Source: Herbaspirillum sp. (GTDB lineage: Bacteria > Pseudomonadota > Gammaproteobacteria > Burkholderiales > Burkholderiaceae_D). From it: a DNA stretch of 64,000 nt. Within the stretch, counting starts at the first letter, position 1; each line of letters begins with the position of its first letter. The translations under genes were made by a program, and so were the position numbers. Shown in pieces: positions 18,709 through 28,093 of the stretch. The notes beneath the pieces were generated by a model. The model was not told where the DNA came from. It ran no database searches and saw nothing but the letters and a program-made list of their open reading frames with translations. The stretch lies in the NCBI GenBank assembly GCA_028292625.1, contig JAQGLY010000031.1, positions 17,106-81,105 on the forward strand. Direction: 5' to 3'.

Positions 18709-19444
18709 GCCTCAATCCTCTAAAGTCGTTTCCCATCACGCCATCGAAGTGTCGCATCTGACCAGAAAAGTGGTCGACGGCAGCGCTCCGTCCGGCCAGT
18801 TGCTTATTCTCGAAGACATCGATTTTACAGTGCAAGCGGGCACCACGCTGGCCATCGTCGGCGCATCCGGTTCCGGCAAATCCACGTTGCTTGGCATGTT
18901 GGCCGGTCTGGACATTCCGACGGCCGGCACGGTCATGCTCGACGGCGTCGATATTTTCGCGCTGAACGAGGATGGCCGCGCCGCATTGCGCAAGGAGCGG
19001 CTGGGTTTCGTGTTCCAGTCCTTCCAGTTGCTGGGCCATTTGAATGCGCTGGAAAACGTGATGCTGCCATTGGAGTTGCGCGGCGATGGCGGCGCCAGGG
19101 AGAAGGCGGAGCGAATGCTGGAGCGCGTCGGTTTGGCGGCGCGGATCAAGCACTATCCGAAATTTCTGTCCGGCGGAGAGCAGCAGCGCGTCGCACTGGC
19201 GCGCGCGTTCGTGACCGAACCGCCGTTATTGTTTGCCGATGAGCCGACCGGCAGTCTGGATGCGGTCACCGGCGAAGCGGTGATCCGGCTGATGTTCGAT
19301 TTGAATCGGGCGCACGGTTCGACCTTGGTGCTGGTGACGCACGATACGTCGATCGCGGCGCGCTGCCAGCGCACGATCACGATCGCCGCCGGCAAGCTGG
19401 TCGATGAGCCGCTCGCACGCGTACAAGCGATCGGGAATCAATAA
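18707..19444 (+). CDS. ybbA: YbbA-type ABC transporter ATP-binding protein, no permease beside it
   Basis: A 245-aa ATPase of the LolD/MacB/YbbA family. Walker A is GASGSGKST, the signature LSGGEQQR, Walker B LLFADEPTGSLDA, and the H-loop TLVLVTHD. The N terminus MPQSSKVVSHHAIEVSHLTRK matches YbbA length. The ATG at 18707 overlaps the divergent tesA ATG and no Shine-Dalgarno is visible, so a downstream GTG is possible. The usual large permease YbbP is absent: the next gene is an unrelated oxidoreductase on the other strand, overlapping by 7 bp at the 3' end. The membrane partner, if any, must lie elsewhere. Confidence 0.85.
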   Translation: MPQSSKVVSHHAIEVSHLTRKVVDGSAPSGQLLILEDIDFTVQAGTTLAIVGASGSGKSTLLGMLAGLDIPTAGTVMLDGVDIFALNEDGRAALRKERLGFVFQSFQLLGHLNALENVMLPLELRGDGGAREKAERMLERVGLAARIKHYPKFLSGGEQQRVALARAFVTEPPLLFADEPTGSLDAVTGEAVIRLMFDLNRAHGSTLVLVTHDTSIAARCQRTITIAAGKLVDEPLARVQAIGNQ

Positions 19445-20712
19445 GCGCCGTAGCGCGTCAATTGCAGGCCGCCGACGTCGATTTCCGGCGTGCGTTGTCC
19501 GATCAGGTCGGCCAGCGCGGCGGCTGCGCCGACGGTGCCGGCCCAGCCGTTGCTGCTGCCGTCGATATGCACGAAGATATTCGCCGCGGGGGTGGCGCCG
19601 ATCAATGGCGGCCCGTCCGGCAGCAGCGCGACGTTGCCGCTCCAGAAGCTGGCCTGATTGTAGTTGGCTGCATTCGGATACCAGTCGCCGGCGATTTTCA
19701 ATAAGGTCGTCATGGCCTGTTCCTGTTTCTGCTCCGCGCCGCGGCCCGGCTGCAAACCGATGACGCCGGCGATGCGGATGCGTTCGTCGATGCGCACCAG
19801 CGAGGTTTTGTAGGCCGTGTCGATCAGCGCGCTGCGGGGCGCATATTCCGGATGCTTGACGCCGGCGACTGCCGCGTAGCTGCTGACGATATAAGTCGGC
19901 ACCCGCACGCCCAGCGGCTTGAGCAGCCTGTTGCTGCCGGCGCCGGCGGCGACCACGGCGGCATCGAACCCAACGGTTGCACCGTCGATCGATATTTCCA
20001 CGCCGTTGCCATCCGGTTGCAGCGCGCTGACGTTATGCATGAAATGGCATTGCACGCCGAGCGCCTGGACCACGGTTTTCAATTGCTTGATGAAATACAG
20101 GCAGTTGCCGGCGCCATCCTGTGGGAAATGCCAGGCGCCGCTCAACGCGGTAGCCGGATGCAGATCCGGCTCCATCTGTCGGACCTGCTCGGGATCGAGC
20201 ACGGCATGGCCGATATCCATATCGCTGAGAACGGCATGCAGTTTAGCCGCTTCCGTCCACTGCGCCGCGCTGCGAAATAAATGCAGGATGCCCGGTGTGG
20301 CCTGCAGGTCGATCTGATGCTGTAATTGCATCTGATGCAGCAAGCGGTGGCCGTACAGCGCTGTTTCCGTCATGCGCATTTTATTGATGCGGAAGCGTTC
20401 TAGCTGCGCTTCGGCGAACCATTTGCGCAGCCAGCGCCATAAGGATGGACTCACCGTCGGTGACAGCAACAGCGGCGAGTCCGCACTGAACAGGCTGGAC
20501 AATACCGTTTTGCGCAAGCCGGGCATGGCGATCGGCATCAATCCGGCGGCGGCGAGCATGCCGGAGTTGCCCAGGCTGGCCTGTTCGGCGACATTGCCGT
20601 GCTGCTCGAACAGCGTTACCTGATAACCTGCCTGCGCCAGAAAATAAGCGCTGCAAAGACCGCTTAAACCGGCGCCGATGATGGCAATTTTTTGATATTG
20701 TCGTTGCGTCAC
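19438..20712 (-). CDS. DadA-like FAD-dependent D-amino-acid dehydrogenase/oxidoreductase
   Basis: A 424-aa DAO-family flavoprotein. The N-terminal Rossmann motif is KIAIIGAGLSGLCSAYFLAQAGYQVTLFE, followed by the DadA-like ASLGNSGMLAAAG loop. A second FAD contact, AAVVAAGAGSNRLL, lies near residue 250. The C-terminal NVALLPDGPPLIGATPAANIFVHIDG aligns with the DadA RPxTPDGxPxIG segment. It probably oxidises a D-amino acid or related secondary amine at the inner membrane; the substrate is not readable. It is a single-gene unit, its 3' end overlapping ybbA by 7 bp. Confidence 0.8.
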   Translation of the reverse strand: MTQRQYQKIAIIGAGLSGLCSAYFLAQAGYQVTLFEQHGNVAEQASLGNSGMLAAAGLMPIAMPGLRKTVLSSLFSADSPLLLSPTVSPSLWRWLRKWFAEAQLERFRINKMRMTETALYGHRLLHQMQLQHQIDLQATPGILHLFRSAAQWTEAAKLHAVLSDMDIGHAVLDPEQVRQMEPDLHPATALSGAWHFPQDGAGNCLYFIKQLKTVVQALGVQCHFMHNVSALQPDGNGVEISIDGATVGFDAAVVAAGAGSNRLLKPLGVRVPTYIVSSYAAVAGVKHPEYAPRSALIDTAYKTSLVRIDERIRIAGVIGLQPGRGAEQKQEQAMTTLLKIAGDWYPNAANYNQASFWSGNVALLPDGPPLIGATPAANIFVHIDGSSNGWAGTVGAAAALADLIGQRTPEIDVGGLQLTRYGAY

Positions 20713-21063
20713 GATATGAATGCGTTGTCGTCGTTGTTTGCCTTGCGGCGATTGTTATCGGGCCTGTTGACGCCGAATTGCCGCGCGCCGGTCGTTGCGC
20801 GGCGTGAATGATACATCGAATCGGCCGCCGGTAAAAAAAGGGCGAAAAACGCGAGCGGAATCGGACGTCGATGCAAATGCAGATCAGGACCGGATAAAGG
20901 CAGTGGAACAGGAACTGACAGGATTGCCGTTTAATTGCTGGGGCGCTGAAACTTAATGGGCGTAGAGCAATCCTACACAGTAGGACGAACGTGTCCGAGG
21001 CGTCACCAATAAGATTTTAACGATCCCTTCAGGATCTCCAATCAATTACTTAGGAGTTGCCAA
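20713..21063. other. 351-bp intergenic region with an inverted repeat before the BON lipoprotein gene
   Basis: Separates the divergent oxidoreductase and BON lipoprotein genes. It holds the inverted repeat at 20971-20985 and an AGGAG ribosome-binding site just before 21064. No coding frame or RNA gene is supportable in the rest. Confidence 0.6.
20971..20985. promoter_or_regulatory. Inverted repeat, candidate operator
   Basis: TCCTAC-ACA-GTAGGA, 6-bp perfect arms with a 3-nt centre, 79 bp upstream of the BON lipoprotein start. The half-site order (TCCTA then TAGGA) is opposite to that of the Rcs-like boxes elsewhere in the window, so I treat it as a different motif. Confidence 0.4.
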
Positions 21064-21375
21064 ATGACTTTATCCAAACGTATCGCTACCCTGTTTTTTG
21101 CCGGCATGATGCTCTCACTGGTCGGATGCGCGTCCACCTCCCACCATGAAGGCACCGGTGAGTATATCGACGATTCCGTAATCACGACCAAAGTCAAGGC
21201 TGCCATCGTCGGCGAGAAGACCTTGAAAGCGACCCAAATCAATGTCGAAACCTACAAGGGCACCGTGCAATTGAGCGGCTTCGTCGACTCCAGCGCGTCT
21301 GCGGCCAAGGCCGCCGAAGTGGCGCGCAGCGTCAAGGGCGTGCAAGCCGTCAAGAACGATCTGCGCCTGAGGTAG
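21064..21375 (+). CDS. BON-domain lipoprotein (OsmY-like)
   Basis: A 103-aa lipoprotein. The signal peptide ends in the lipobox LVGC (MTLSKRIATLFFAGMMLSLVGC). One BON domain fills residues about 35-103 (DDSVITTKVKAAIVGEKTLKATQINVETYKGTVQLSGFV). BON proteins bind membrane lipid and are typically induced by osmotic or envelope stress. AGGAG lies 9 nt before the ATG. It is monocistronic, with an intrinsic terminator 84 bp downstream. Confidence 0.9.
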   Translation: MTLSKRIATLFFAGMMLSLVGCASTSHHEGTGEYIDDSVITTKVKAAIVGEKTLKATQINVETYKGTVQLSGFVDSSASAAKAAEVARSVKGVQAVKNDLRLR

Positions 21376-21682
21376 TAGCTGCGGTAGCAGGCGGACCGGA
21401 TTGCACTGTAGCCGTCCGTGGGCGGTGTGTCCGGTTTGATGCCAGCAAAACGATGTAAGGCCGTTGCGCAAGCAGCGGCTTTTTTTTGCGTGCGCCCATC
21501 GCGCTTTCGACGCATTCCCATTCCTGAAGCAGTGTGGAAGGTCGCCGCTCAAGTGCTCCGGGCAAGCCGCATCGCGGTATAATCCGGCTTCGTTGCAAAC
21601 CCTCGCCAAGCGCGGCTTTGTAATCCGTATTGTGCAAGCTTCCGATTTAACCGCAGCGTGCTGCATCGACTCCCTTCTCGCC
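21376..21682. other. 307-bp gap holding a terminator and a weak purL promoter candidate
   Basis: Contains the terminator at 21459-21487 and a TATAAT at 21578-21583 that could be the purL -10 element, although no convincing -35 lies 17 bp upstream. No riboswitch-like fold or small gene could be supported. Confidence 0.5.
21459..21487 (+). terminator. Intrinsic terminator after the BON lipoprotein gene
   Basis: GCCGTTGC (21460-21467), GCAA tetraloop, GCAGCGGC (21472-21479) with one G-U pair, then eight T residues (21480-21487). Confidence 0.88.
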
Positions 21683-24600
21683 ATGTTGATTTTGCCGGGC
21701 TCCAACGCTCTTTCCGCTTTCCGTACCCAAGGTTTGTTGTCTCAATTGCAAGCAGTCGACGCCGCGATCGTCGGCGTCACGGGGCGGTTTTACCACTTTG
21801 TCGATACCATCGCCGCCTTATCCGGCGCCGACACGGCGCGGTTGAACGGACTGCTGACCTACGGCGACGTCTTCAACGGCAGCGAAGAGGGTGACGATTT
21901 CATCGTGATCCCGCGTTTCGGCACCATTTCGCCGTGGGCCAGCAAGGCCACCGATATCGCGCATAACTGCGGCCTGGCGCAGATCAAGCGCATCGAGCGC
22001 GGCATCTGGTATCGGGTGCAGGTGAAATCCGGCCTGCTGGGGGGCGCGCGCCGCCTGTCCGACGACGACCTTGCGACGGTGGCCTCGCTGCTGCACGACA
22101 GAATGACCGAAAACGTATTGCGCAGCACGGCGCAGGCGGCCGGCATGTTCGACGAACTGGAGGCCAAACCGCTGGCCTCCATCGACTTGCTGAGCGGCGG
22201 CAAGGCGGCGCTGGCGCAGGCCAATATCGAACTCGGCCTGGCCCTTTCCGATGACGAAATCGATTATCTGGCGGATGCCTTCACCCGCGCCGGACGCAAT
22301 CCCACCGACGTCGAACTGATGATGTTCGCCCAGGCCAACAGCGAACACTGCCGCCACAAGATCTTCAACGCCGACTGGACCATCGACGGCGCGGCGCAGG
22401 ACAAATCGCTGTTTGCGATGATCAAGAATACGCATCGGTTGGCGCCGCGCGGCACGGTGGTGGCCTACAGCGACAATTCGTCGGTTATCGAAGGCGCGGC
22501 CGTGAATCGCTTTTATACGCGGGGCGCGGCGTCGGGTCATGAATACCGCGTATCGGAAGAATTGACGCATATTCTGATGAAGGTCGAGACGCATAACCAT
22601 CCGACCGCGATTTCCCCGTTTCCGGGCGCCTCCACCGGCGCCGGCGGCGAAATCCGCGACGAAGGCGCGACCGGCCGCGGCGCCAAGCCGAAGGCCGGAC
22701 TGGCTGGCTTCAGCGTTTCCAACCTGCATTTGCCGCAGGCGCCGCAACCGTGGGAAACCACGCAGGACGTGACGCAGCCGCTGGCGCAACGGGGCGCGGC
22801 CGCGACCGCATCCGGTGCGCAGACCGCCTACGGCAAGCCCGACCGCATCGCTTCGCCGTTGCGGATCATGATCGACGGTCCGCTCGGCGGCGCCGCGTTC
22901 AACAATGAATTCGGCCGCCCCAATCTGGGCGGTTATTTCCGCGCCTACGAACAAAACGTCGGCGGCAACGTGCAGGGCTATCACAAGCCGATCATGATCG
23001 CAGGCGGCCTTGGCAGCATTTCCGCCGCGCATACCTCCAAACATGCGCTGCCGGCCGGCAGTCTGCTGATTCAGCTCGGCGGTCCCGGTATGCGCATCGG
23101 CATGGGCGGCAGCGCGGCATCGTCGATGGCGACCGGCGCCAATACCGCCGATCTGGATTTCGATTCGGTGCAGCGCGGCAATCCGGAAATGGAGCGCCGC
23201 GCGCAGGAAGTCATCAACGCTTGCTGGGCGATGGCCGACGACAATCCGATTCTGTCGATCCACGACGTCGGCGCCGGCGGTCTGTCGAACGCTTTTCCCG
23301 AAATCACCAACGATGCCAAGCGCGGCGCGATTTTCGATCTGCGCCGGATTCCGCTGGAAGAATCGGGCATGGCGCCGAAGGAAATCTGGAGCAATGAATC
23401 GCAGGAGCGCTATGTGCTGGCGATCGCGCCGGACAATCTGGCACTGTTCGAAAGCATCTGCCGTCGCGAACGCAGCCCGTTCGCCGTGGTCGGCACCGCC
23501 ACCGAGGCGCGCCAGCTGCAATTGATCGATGCGGCGCACGACAACATGCCGGTCGATATGCCGATGGAGGTGCTGCTCGGCAAACCGCCCAAAATGCATC
23601 GCGACGTGCGGCACGTGCGGCACGACTTTCCGGCGCTCGATCTGACCGGCGTCGAATTGGCCGAAGCGGCGCAGCGCGTATTGCGCCAGCCGACCGTCGG
23701 CGATAAATCCTTTCTGATCACCATCGGCGACCGTTTCGTCGGCGCGATGACCGCGCGCGATCAAATGGTCGGCCCATGGCAGGTGCCGGTAGCCGATTGC
23801 GCCGTCACCACGATGAGTTTCGACGGTTATCTGGGCGAAGCGATGGCGATGGGCGAACGCACGCCGCTGGCGGTGATCGATGCCGCCGCATCCGGCCGCA
23901 TGGCCGTCGGCGAGGCGCTGACCAATATCGCGGCGGCGCGGATCGCCGATATCTCCGACATCAAACTGTCGGCCAACTGGATGGCCGCCTGCGGTCAGCC
24001 GGGCCAGGATGCGGCGCTGTTCGATACCGTCAAGGCCGTCGGCATGGACTTGTGTCCGGCGCTGGGCATCAGCATCCCGGTAGGCAAGGACTCGCTGTCG
24101 ATGCGCACCACCTGGAACGACGATGGCGTCGCCAAGGCGGTGACTTCGCCGGTATCCCTGATCGTGTCGGCGTTTGCGCCGGTAGCCGATGTGCGCTCCA
24201 CGCTGACGCCGCAAATCCGCACCGATGCCGGCGACAGCGTACTGATCGTCATCGATCTGGGCCGCGGAAAAAACCGCATGGGCGCATCGATACTGGCGCA
24301 GGTGATGCAGCAGCTCGGCGATCGCGCGCCGGACGTCGACAGCGCCGACGACCTGAAAGGTTTTTTCCAGGCAATCCAGCGTTTGAACGGCGACGGCAAA
24401 TTGCTGGCGTATCACGATCGTTCCGACGGCGGCCTGTTTGCCACGCTATGCGAAATGGCGTTTGCCGGCCGCGCCGGCCTGTCGCTGAATCTGGATATCC
24501 TGACCATGGACAACGGTCACGGCGCCGATTGGGGCGACGCCAAGAACTGGACCGCACAGGTGTCGGAACGCCGCAACGAAGCGACGCTGGCGGCCTTGTT

Positions 24601-25714
24601 CAACGAAGAGCTGGGCGCGGTGATCCAGGTGCGCGCCGACGAAAAATCGGACGTGATGAACGTGCTGCGCGAATATAATCTGGGCGCCTGCAGCCACATC
24701 ATCGGCAAACCGAACAGCCGCGACGTGATCGAATTCGCGCGCGACACCAAAACCGTCTACAGCCAGCCGCGCACCGCGCTGCAGCGTCTGTGGAGCGAGA
24801 CCGGCTGGCGCATCGCCAGGCTGCGCGACAACCCGGCCTGCGCCGATGCCGAATTCGATCGCATCCTCGATGCGCAGGATCCCGGATTGACGCAAACCCT
24901 GAGCTTCGATGCGCAGCAGGATATCGCCGCGCCGTTCATCAACCGCGGCGCGCGTCCGCGCGTGGCGATTCTGCGCGAGCAGGGCGTCAATTCGCATGTG
25001 GAAACGGCGTATGCGATGCATAAGGCCGGTTTCAGCGCGGTCGACGTGCACATGAGCGATCTGATCGCGGGACGCGCCCGGTTGGACGATTTCAAGGGCA
25101 TGATCGCGGTCGGCGGCTTTTCGTACGGCGACGTGCTGGGGGCGGGCGAGGGCTGGGCCAAAACCATCCTGTTCAACGAGGCCATGCGGCAACAGTTTGC
25201 CGGCTTCTTCGAACGCAGCGATACGTTTTCGCTGGGGATCTGCAACGGATGCCAGATGTTGAGCAATTTGAAATCCATTATCCCGGGCGCGCAGGCGTGG
25301 CCGAAATTCACGCGCAACAAATCCGAGCAGTTCGAAGCCCGTTTCGTGATGGTCGAAGTGATGGATTCGCCGTCGATTTTCATGCAGGGCATGGCCGGCA
25401 CGAAAGCGCCGGTGGTGGTGGCGCATGGCGAAGGCTATGCCGATTTTTCGCAGACGGGCGATCGCGCGCAAGCGCTGATGGCAATGCGTTATATCGATAA
25501 CCGCGGCGCGGCGACCGAAGCCTATCCGTTCAATCCGAACGGTTCACCCGGCGGCTTGACTGCGGTGACCACGCCGGACGGCCGCTGTACCGCGCTGATG
25601 CCGCATGGCGAACGGGTTTTCCGCACGGTTCTGCAATCATGGCATCCGGCCGGCGCCGGCGAGGATGCGCCGTGGATGCGCATGTTCCGTAATGCACGGC
25701 AATGGGTAGCGTAA
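21683..25714 (+). CDS. purL: Phosphoribosylformylglycinamidine synthase (single-chain PurL)
   Basis: Fourth step of purine synthesis: FGAR plus glutamine and ATP to FGAM. The start at ATG 21683 ([17 protein letters not shown]) gives 1343 aa, normal for the large proteobacterial form; the longer frame from 21464 would read through the upstream terminator. It has an N-terminal PurS-like domain (about 1-170), then two PurM-like halves ([51 protein letters not shown]). The C-terminal glutamine amidotransferase has catalytic Cys1187 (GICNGCQML) and AHGEGY. It is a single-gene transcript ending at a strong bidirectional terminator. Confidence 0.98.
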   Translation: MLILPGSNALSAFRTQGLLSQLQAVDAAIVGVTGRFYHFVDTIAALSGADTARLNGLLTYGDVFNGSEEGDDFIVIPRFGTISPWASKATDIAHNCGLAQIKRIERGIWYRVQVKSGLLGGARRLSDDDLATVASLLHDRMTENVLRSTAQAAGMFDELEAKPLASIDLLSGGKAALAQANIELGLALSDDEIDYLADAFTRAGRNPTDVELMMFAQANSEHCRHKIFNADWTIDGAAQDKSLFAMIKNTHRLAPRGTVVAYSDNSSVIEGAAVNRFYTRGAASGHEYRVSEELTHILMKVETHNHPTAISPFPGASTGAGGEIRDEGATGRGAKPKAGLAGFSVSNLHLPQAPQPWETTQDVTQPLAQRGAAATASGAQTAYGKPDRIASPLRIMIDGPLGGAAFNNEFGRPNLGGYFRAYEQNVGGNVQGYHKPIMIAGGLGSISAAHTSKHALPAGSLLIQLGGPGMRIGMGGSAASSMATGANTADLDFDSVQRGNPEMERRAQEVINACWAMADDNPILSIHDVGAGGLSNAFPEITNDAKRGAIFDLRRIPLEESGMAPKEIWSNESQERYVLAIAPDNLALFESICRRERSPFAVVGTATEARQLQLIDAAHDNMPVDMPMEVLLGKPPKMHRDVRHVRHDFPALDLTGVELAEAAQRVLRQPTVGDKSFLITIGDRFVGAMTARDQMVGPWQVPVADCAVTTMSFDGYLGEAMAMGERTPLAVIDAAASGRMAVGEALTNIAAARIADISDIKLSANWMAACGQPGQDAALFDTVKAVGMDLCPALGISIPVGKDSLSMRTTWNDDGVAKAVTSPVSLIVSAFAPVADVRSTLTPQIRTDAGDSVLIVIDLGRGKNRMGASILAQVMQQLGDRAPDVDSADDLKGFFQAIQRLNGDGKLLAYHDRSDGGLFATLCEMAFAGRAGLSLNLDILTMDNGHGADWGDAKNWTAQVSERRNEATLAALFNEELGAVIQVRADEKSDVMNVLREYNLGACSHIIGKPNSRDVIEFARDTKTVYSQPRTALQRLWSETGWRIARLRDNPACADAEFDRILDAQDPGLTQTLSFDAQQDIAAPFINRGARPRVAILREQGVNSHVETAYAMHKAGFSAVDVHMSDLIAGRARLDDFKGMIAVGGFSYGDVLGAGEGWAKTILFNEAMRQQFAGFFERSDTFSLGICNGCQMLSNLKSIIPGAQAWPKFTRNKSEQFEARFVMVEVMDSPSIFMQGMAGTKAPVVVAHGEGYADFSQTGDRAQALMAMRYIDNRGAATEAYPFNPNGSPGGLTAVTTPDGRCTALMPHGERVFRTVLQSWHPAGAGEDAPWMRMFRNARQWVA

Positions 25715-25744
25715 CAACCCCGTCGGTCGGATACGGAGCGCCAT

Positions 25745-25784
25745 GAAAAAAGCCGTTCAGCAGAATATGCTGAACGGCTTTTTT
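25745..25784. terminator. Bidirectional terminator between purL and the parvulin gene
   Basis: AGCCGTTCAGCA (25751-25762), loop GAATA, TGCTGAACGGCT (25768-25779): a perfect 12-bp stem with an A-tract before and a T-tract after, serving both convergent genes. Confidence 0.95.
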
Positions 25785-25804
25785 GTAGTCGACGATCCGA
25801 TGGC

Positions 25805-26593
25805 TTACTGGATCTTCGCTTTCTTGCGCAATTCTTCCTGATACGCCTGCAGCTTGCGTTGTTGCAGGGCTTCGGTGATTTGCGGTTTCACTTCTTCCAG
25901 TGTCGGCACCTTGGCCGGACGGACATCGTCCAGACGGATCACGTGATAGCCGAATTGCGTCTTGACCGGGGTTTGGGTGATTTCACCTTTTTTCAGAGCC
26001 ACCATCGCGTCCGAGAACGGCTTGACGAACGAGGCAGGCGTCGCCCAGTCCAGATCGCCGCCGTTGGCTGCCGAGCCAGGGTCCTTCGATTGCTTGGCCA
26101 GATCTTCGAACTTGGTGCCGGCATTGAGCTTGGCGATGATGGATTTGGCCAGGTCTTCATTGTCGACCAGGATGTGGCGGACGTGATATTCCTTGTCGCC
26201 GGCCTGGGCGCGGAATTTGTCGTATTCGGCCTTGATGTCGTCATCCGAAATCGGATGCTTCTTGACGAAATCGCCGATCAGCGAGCGAATCACGATCGAT
26301 TGACGCGCCAGTTCCAGTTGGGCTTTGACATCGGCGCTGTTGTTCAGACCCTGCTTGTCCGCTTCCTGCATCAGGATTTCGCGATTGATCAGCTCATCCT
26401 TGACCGCGCTGCGCAATTGCGGCGTGTCGGCCTGGCCTTGCGACGCCAATTGCTTGACCATGACATCGGCGCGCGACGAAGGGATAGGCTTGCCGTTGAC
26501 GACAGCGATATTCTGCGCCATTGCGGGTATGGCGGTGATTGCTATCAGAGCAAACAAGGGCGCAACCAGCGCTTTAGCAGGTTTAAATGTCAT
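25805..26593 (-). CDS. Periplasmic parvulin-type peptidyl-prolyl isomerase
   Basis: A 262-aa exported prolyl isomerase. The signal peptide runs to AIPAMA, followed by QNIAVVNGKPIPSSRADVMV typical of PrsA/SurA-like N domains. One PpiC rotamase domain spans about 135-232 (EYHVRHILVDNEDLAKS, KDPGSAANGGDLDWATP, FGYHVIRLDDVRP). It probably helps outer-membrane and periplasmic proteins fold. It lies 89 bp downstream of bolA, in the conserved order yciB-bolA-ppiC, and may be the last gene of that transcript. Confidence 0.9.
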   Translation of the reverse strand: MTFKPAKALVAPLFALIAITAIPAMAQNIAVVNGKPIPSSRADVMVKQLASQGQADTPQLRSAVKDELINREILMQEADKQGLNNSADVKAQLELARQSIVIRSLIGDFVKKHPISDDDIKAEYDKFRAQAGDKEYHVRHILVDNEDLAKSIIAKLNAGTKFEDLAKQSKDPGSAANGGDLDWATPASFVKPFSDAMVALKKGEITQTPVKTQFGYHVIRLDDVRPAKVPTLEEVKPQITEALQQRKLQAYQEELRKKAKIQ

Positions 26594-26682
26594 TATTCGA
26601 TCCTAATAGAAAGGTGGGAAATATAAAGGGGGAGCAATGGCAAATGGAAACGAGAGATAAGAGATAAGAAATTAATCAATGC

Positions 26683-26979
26683 TTAATTCGCTTGTTCAGC
26701 TTGTTCAGACGGAGTCAGAGCGACAATCGCCAGCGCATGAATATCATGCTGCATCATATCGTGCAGACAATCATACACCAGACGGTGCCGGGACAAGCGG
26801 TTTTTACCTTCGAAAACATGCGAAACCAGCTTAATGCGATAGTGTCCGCCGCCTGAAGCGGCGCCCGCGTGACCGGCATGTTGCGCCGATTCGTCGGCTA
26901 TCTGGCACAGCAGCGGCGCGAACGTCTCGGTCAGGCGTCGTTCCATCGTGGCAATACGGGATTGCTGCGGTGCGCTCAT
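26683..26979 (-). CDS. bolA: BolA family protein
   Basis: A 98-aa BolA-like protein; the family partners with monothiol glutaredoxins in Fe-S handling and in some cases binds DNA. The start [16 protein letters not shown] is set by ATG 26979, which overlaps the yciB stop by 4 bp. Core motifs [27 protein letters not shown] and [12 protein letters not shown] are intact. A longer frame upstream runs back into yciB and was rejected. Confidence 0.92.
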   Translation of the reverse strand: MSAPQQSRIATMERRLTETFAPLLCQIADESAQHAGHAGAASGGGHYRIKLVSHVFEGKNRLSRHRLVYDCLHDMMQHDIHALAIVALTPSEQAEQAN

Positions 26980-27596
26980 TCCGTTTCCTTCACGTATTTG
27001 GACAGCAGCAGGCTTTGTCCGACGATGAAGGCAAACATCAGGCCCATGCCGCCGAACATCTTGAACGTAACCCATTGATCGGTAGTGAAATTGAAGGCGA
27101 CGTAGAGATTAAGTAGGCCCATTCCGATAAAAAACATGATCCATGCCACACCCACGCGCGCCCATAGCTGGTCCGGCAGCGCAAGCTGCTTTTCCATCAT
27201 CACGCGGATCAGATTCTTGTGCATGAAAAATTGGCTGATCAGCAATGCGGCGGCAAAACACCAGTACAAGACCGTAGGTTTCCACTTTATAAATGTTTCA
27301 TCGTGGAAATAAATCGTCGCGCCGCCGAAAACAGTAATGATCGCCAGCGAAATCCACAGCATGGCGTCCACTTTGTGCCGGCGCGCCAGCAGATAGCCGA
27401 TTTGACACAGCGTGGCGACGATCGCCACCGCGGTCGCCAGCAGAATGGGTGCCTGGTCCGGCGCGATGGCGCCGCCCGATACGATGCCGGACAGATAATG
27501 CGAAACCAGGTCCTGCGCAGTGGAAACATGGCCTTCGGCCCACTTGAAGACGCCGAAAAACAGCAGAACCGGAAACAGATCGAACAAAAATTTCAT
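26976..27596 (-). CDS. yciB: Inner membrane-spanning protein YciB (septation protein A)
   Basis: A 206-aa polytopic inner-membrane protein with about five hydrophobic segments. It begins [19 protein letters not shown] and contains the family stretch [20 protein letters not shown]. YciB homologues affect envelope integrity and cell division; the biochemical function is unresolved. The start is ATG 27596, because the frame upstream lies inside msrB. The stop overlaps the bolA start. Confidence 0.93.
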   Translation of the reverse strand: MKFLFDLFPVLLFFGVFKWAEGHVSTAQDLVSHYLSGIVSGGAIAPDQAPILLATAVAIVATLCQIGYLLARRHKVDAMLWISLAIITVFGGATIYFHDETFIKWKPTVLYWCFAAALLISQFFMHKNLIRVMMEKQLALPDQLWARVGVAWIMFFIGMGLLNLYVAFNFTTDQWVTFKMFGGMGLMFAFIVGQSLLLSKYVKETE

Positions 27597-27625
27597 GATG
27601 ACTAGTCGTTTCTCATTAAGGTGAA

Positions 27626-28069
27626 TCAGCTTTGCTCGTCGGACTCCGCATCGTTTTGCGGCGTAAAACGCAGCGACGCCGAGTTGATGCAATAACGCAA
27701 ACCGGTGGGCGGCGGCCCGTCGGGAAATACATGTCCCAGATGCGCATCGCACACATTGCAAATGATTTCGGTACGCATCATGCCATAAGTGCGGTCGGTT
27801 TTCTCGCGTACGTTATCCGCGTTCAGTGCCTTGAAATAACTCGGCCAGCCGCAACCGGAGTCGAATTTGGCATCCGACGCAAATAACGGCGTATTGCAGC
27901 ATACGCAGGTATAGATGCCGGCTTCGTGATGATCCCAGTAACGCCCGGTAAAGGCGTGTTCGGTGGCGGCATGGCGGGTCACCCGATATTCCATATCGTC
28001 GAGCTGGGCGCGCCATTCGTCGTCGGTTTTTTCGACTTTGACGGGCGGGGTCTGATGGGGGGTGTTCAT
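27626..28069 (-). CDS. msrB: Peptide-methionine (R)-S-oxide reductase MsrB
   Basis: Reduces methionine-R-sulfoxide in proteins. The 147-aa product has the zinc-binding pairs Cys55/Cys58 (CVCC) and Cys104/Cys107 (CNVC). SGCGWPSYF is present, and the catalytic Cys127 lies in [11 protein letters not shown]. No signal peptide, so cytosolic. It lies 29 bp upstream of yciB and 24 bp downstream of selO, all on the minus strand, so an oxidative-repair/envelope operon selO-msrB-yciB-bolA is plausible. Confidence 0.96.
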   Translation of the reverse strand: MNTPHQTPPVKVEKTDDEWRAQLDDMEYRVTRHAATEHAFTGRYWDHHEAGIYTCVCCNTPLFASDAKFDSGCGWPSYFKALNADNVREKTDRTYGMMRTEIICNVCDAHLGHVFPDGPPPTGLRYCINSASLRFTPQNDAESDEQS

Positions 28070-28093
28070 GTATCGGCTCCTGTAAGAATCGTG

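Noticed and set aside
21488..21682. Purine riboswitch or other leader element before purL
   Set aside because: No recognisable aptamer core or paired junction could be traced, and no terminator alternative precedes the purL start.
21818..24415. Long open frame (865 codons) on the minus strand inside purL
   Set aside because: It mirrors the purL codons in a GC-rich gene; composition is His/Arg/Asp-rich with no recognisable domain or ribosome-binding site. purL itself is unmistakable.
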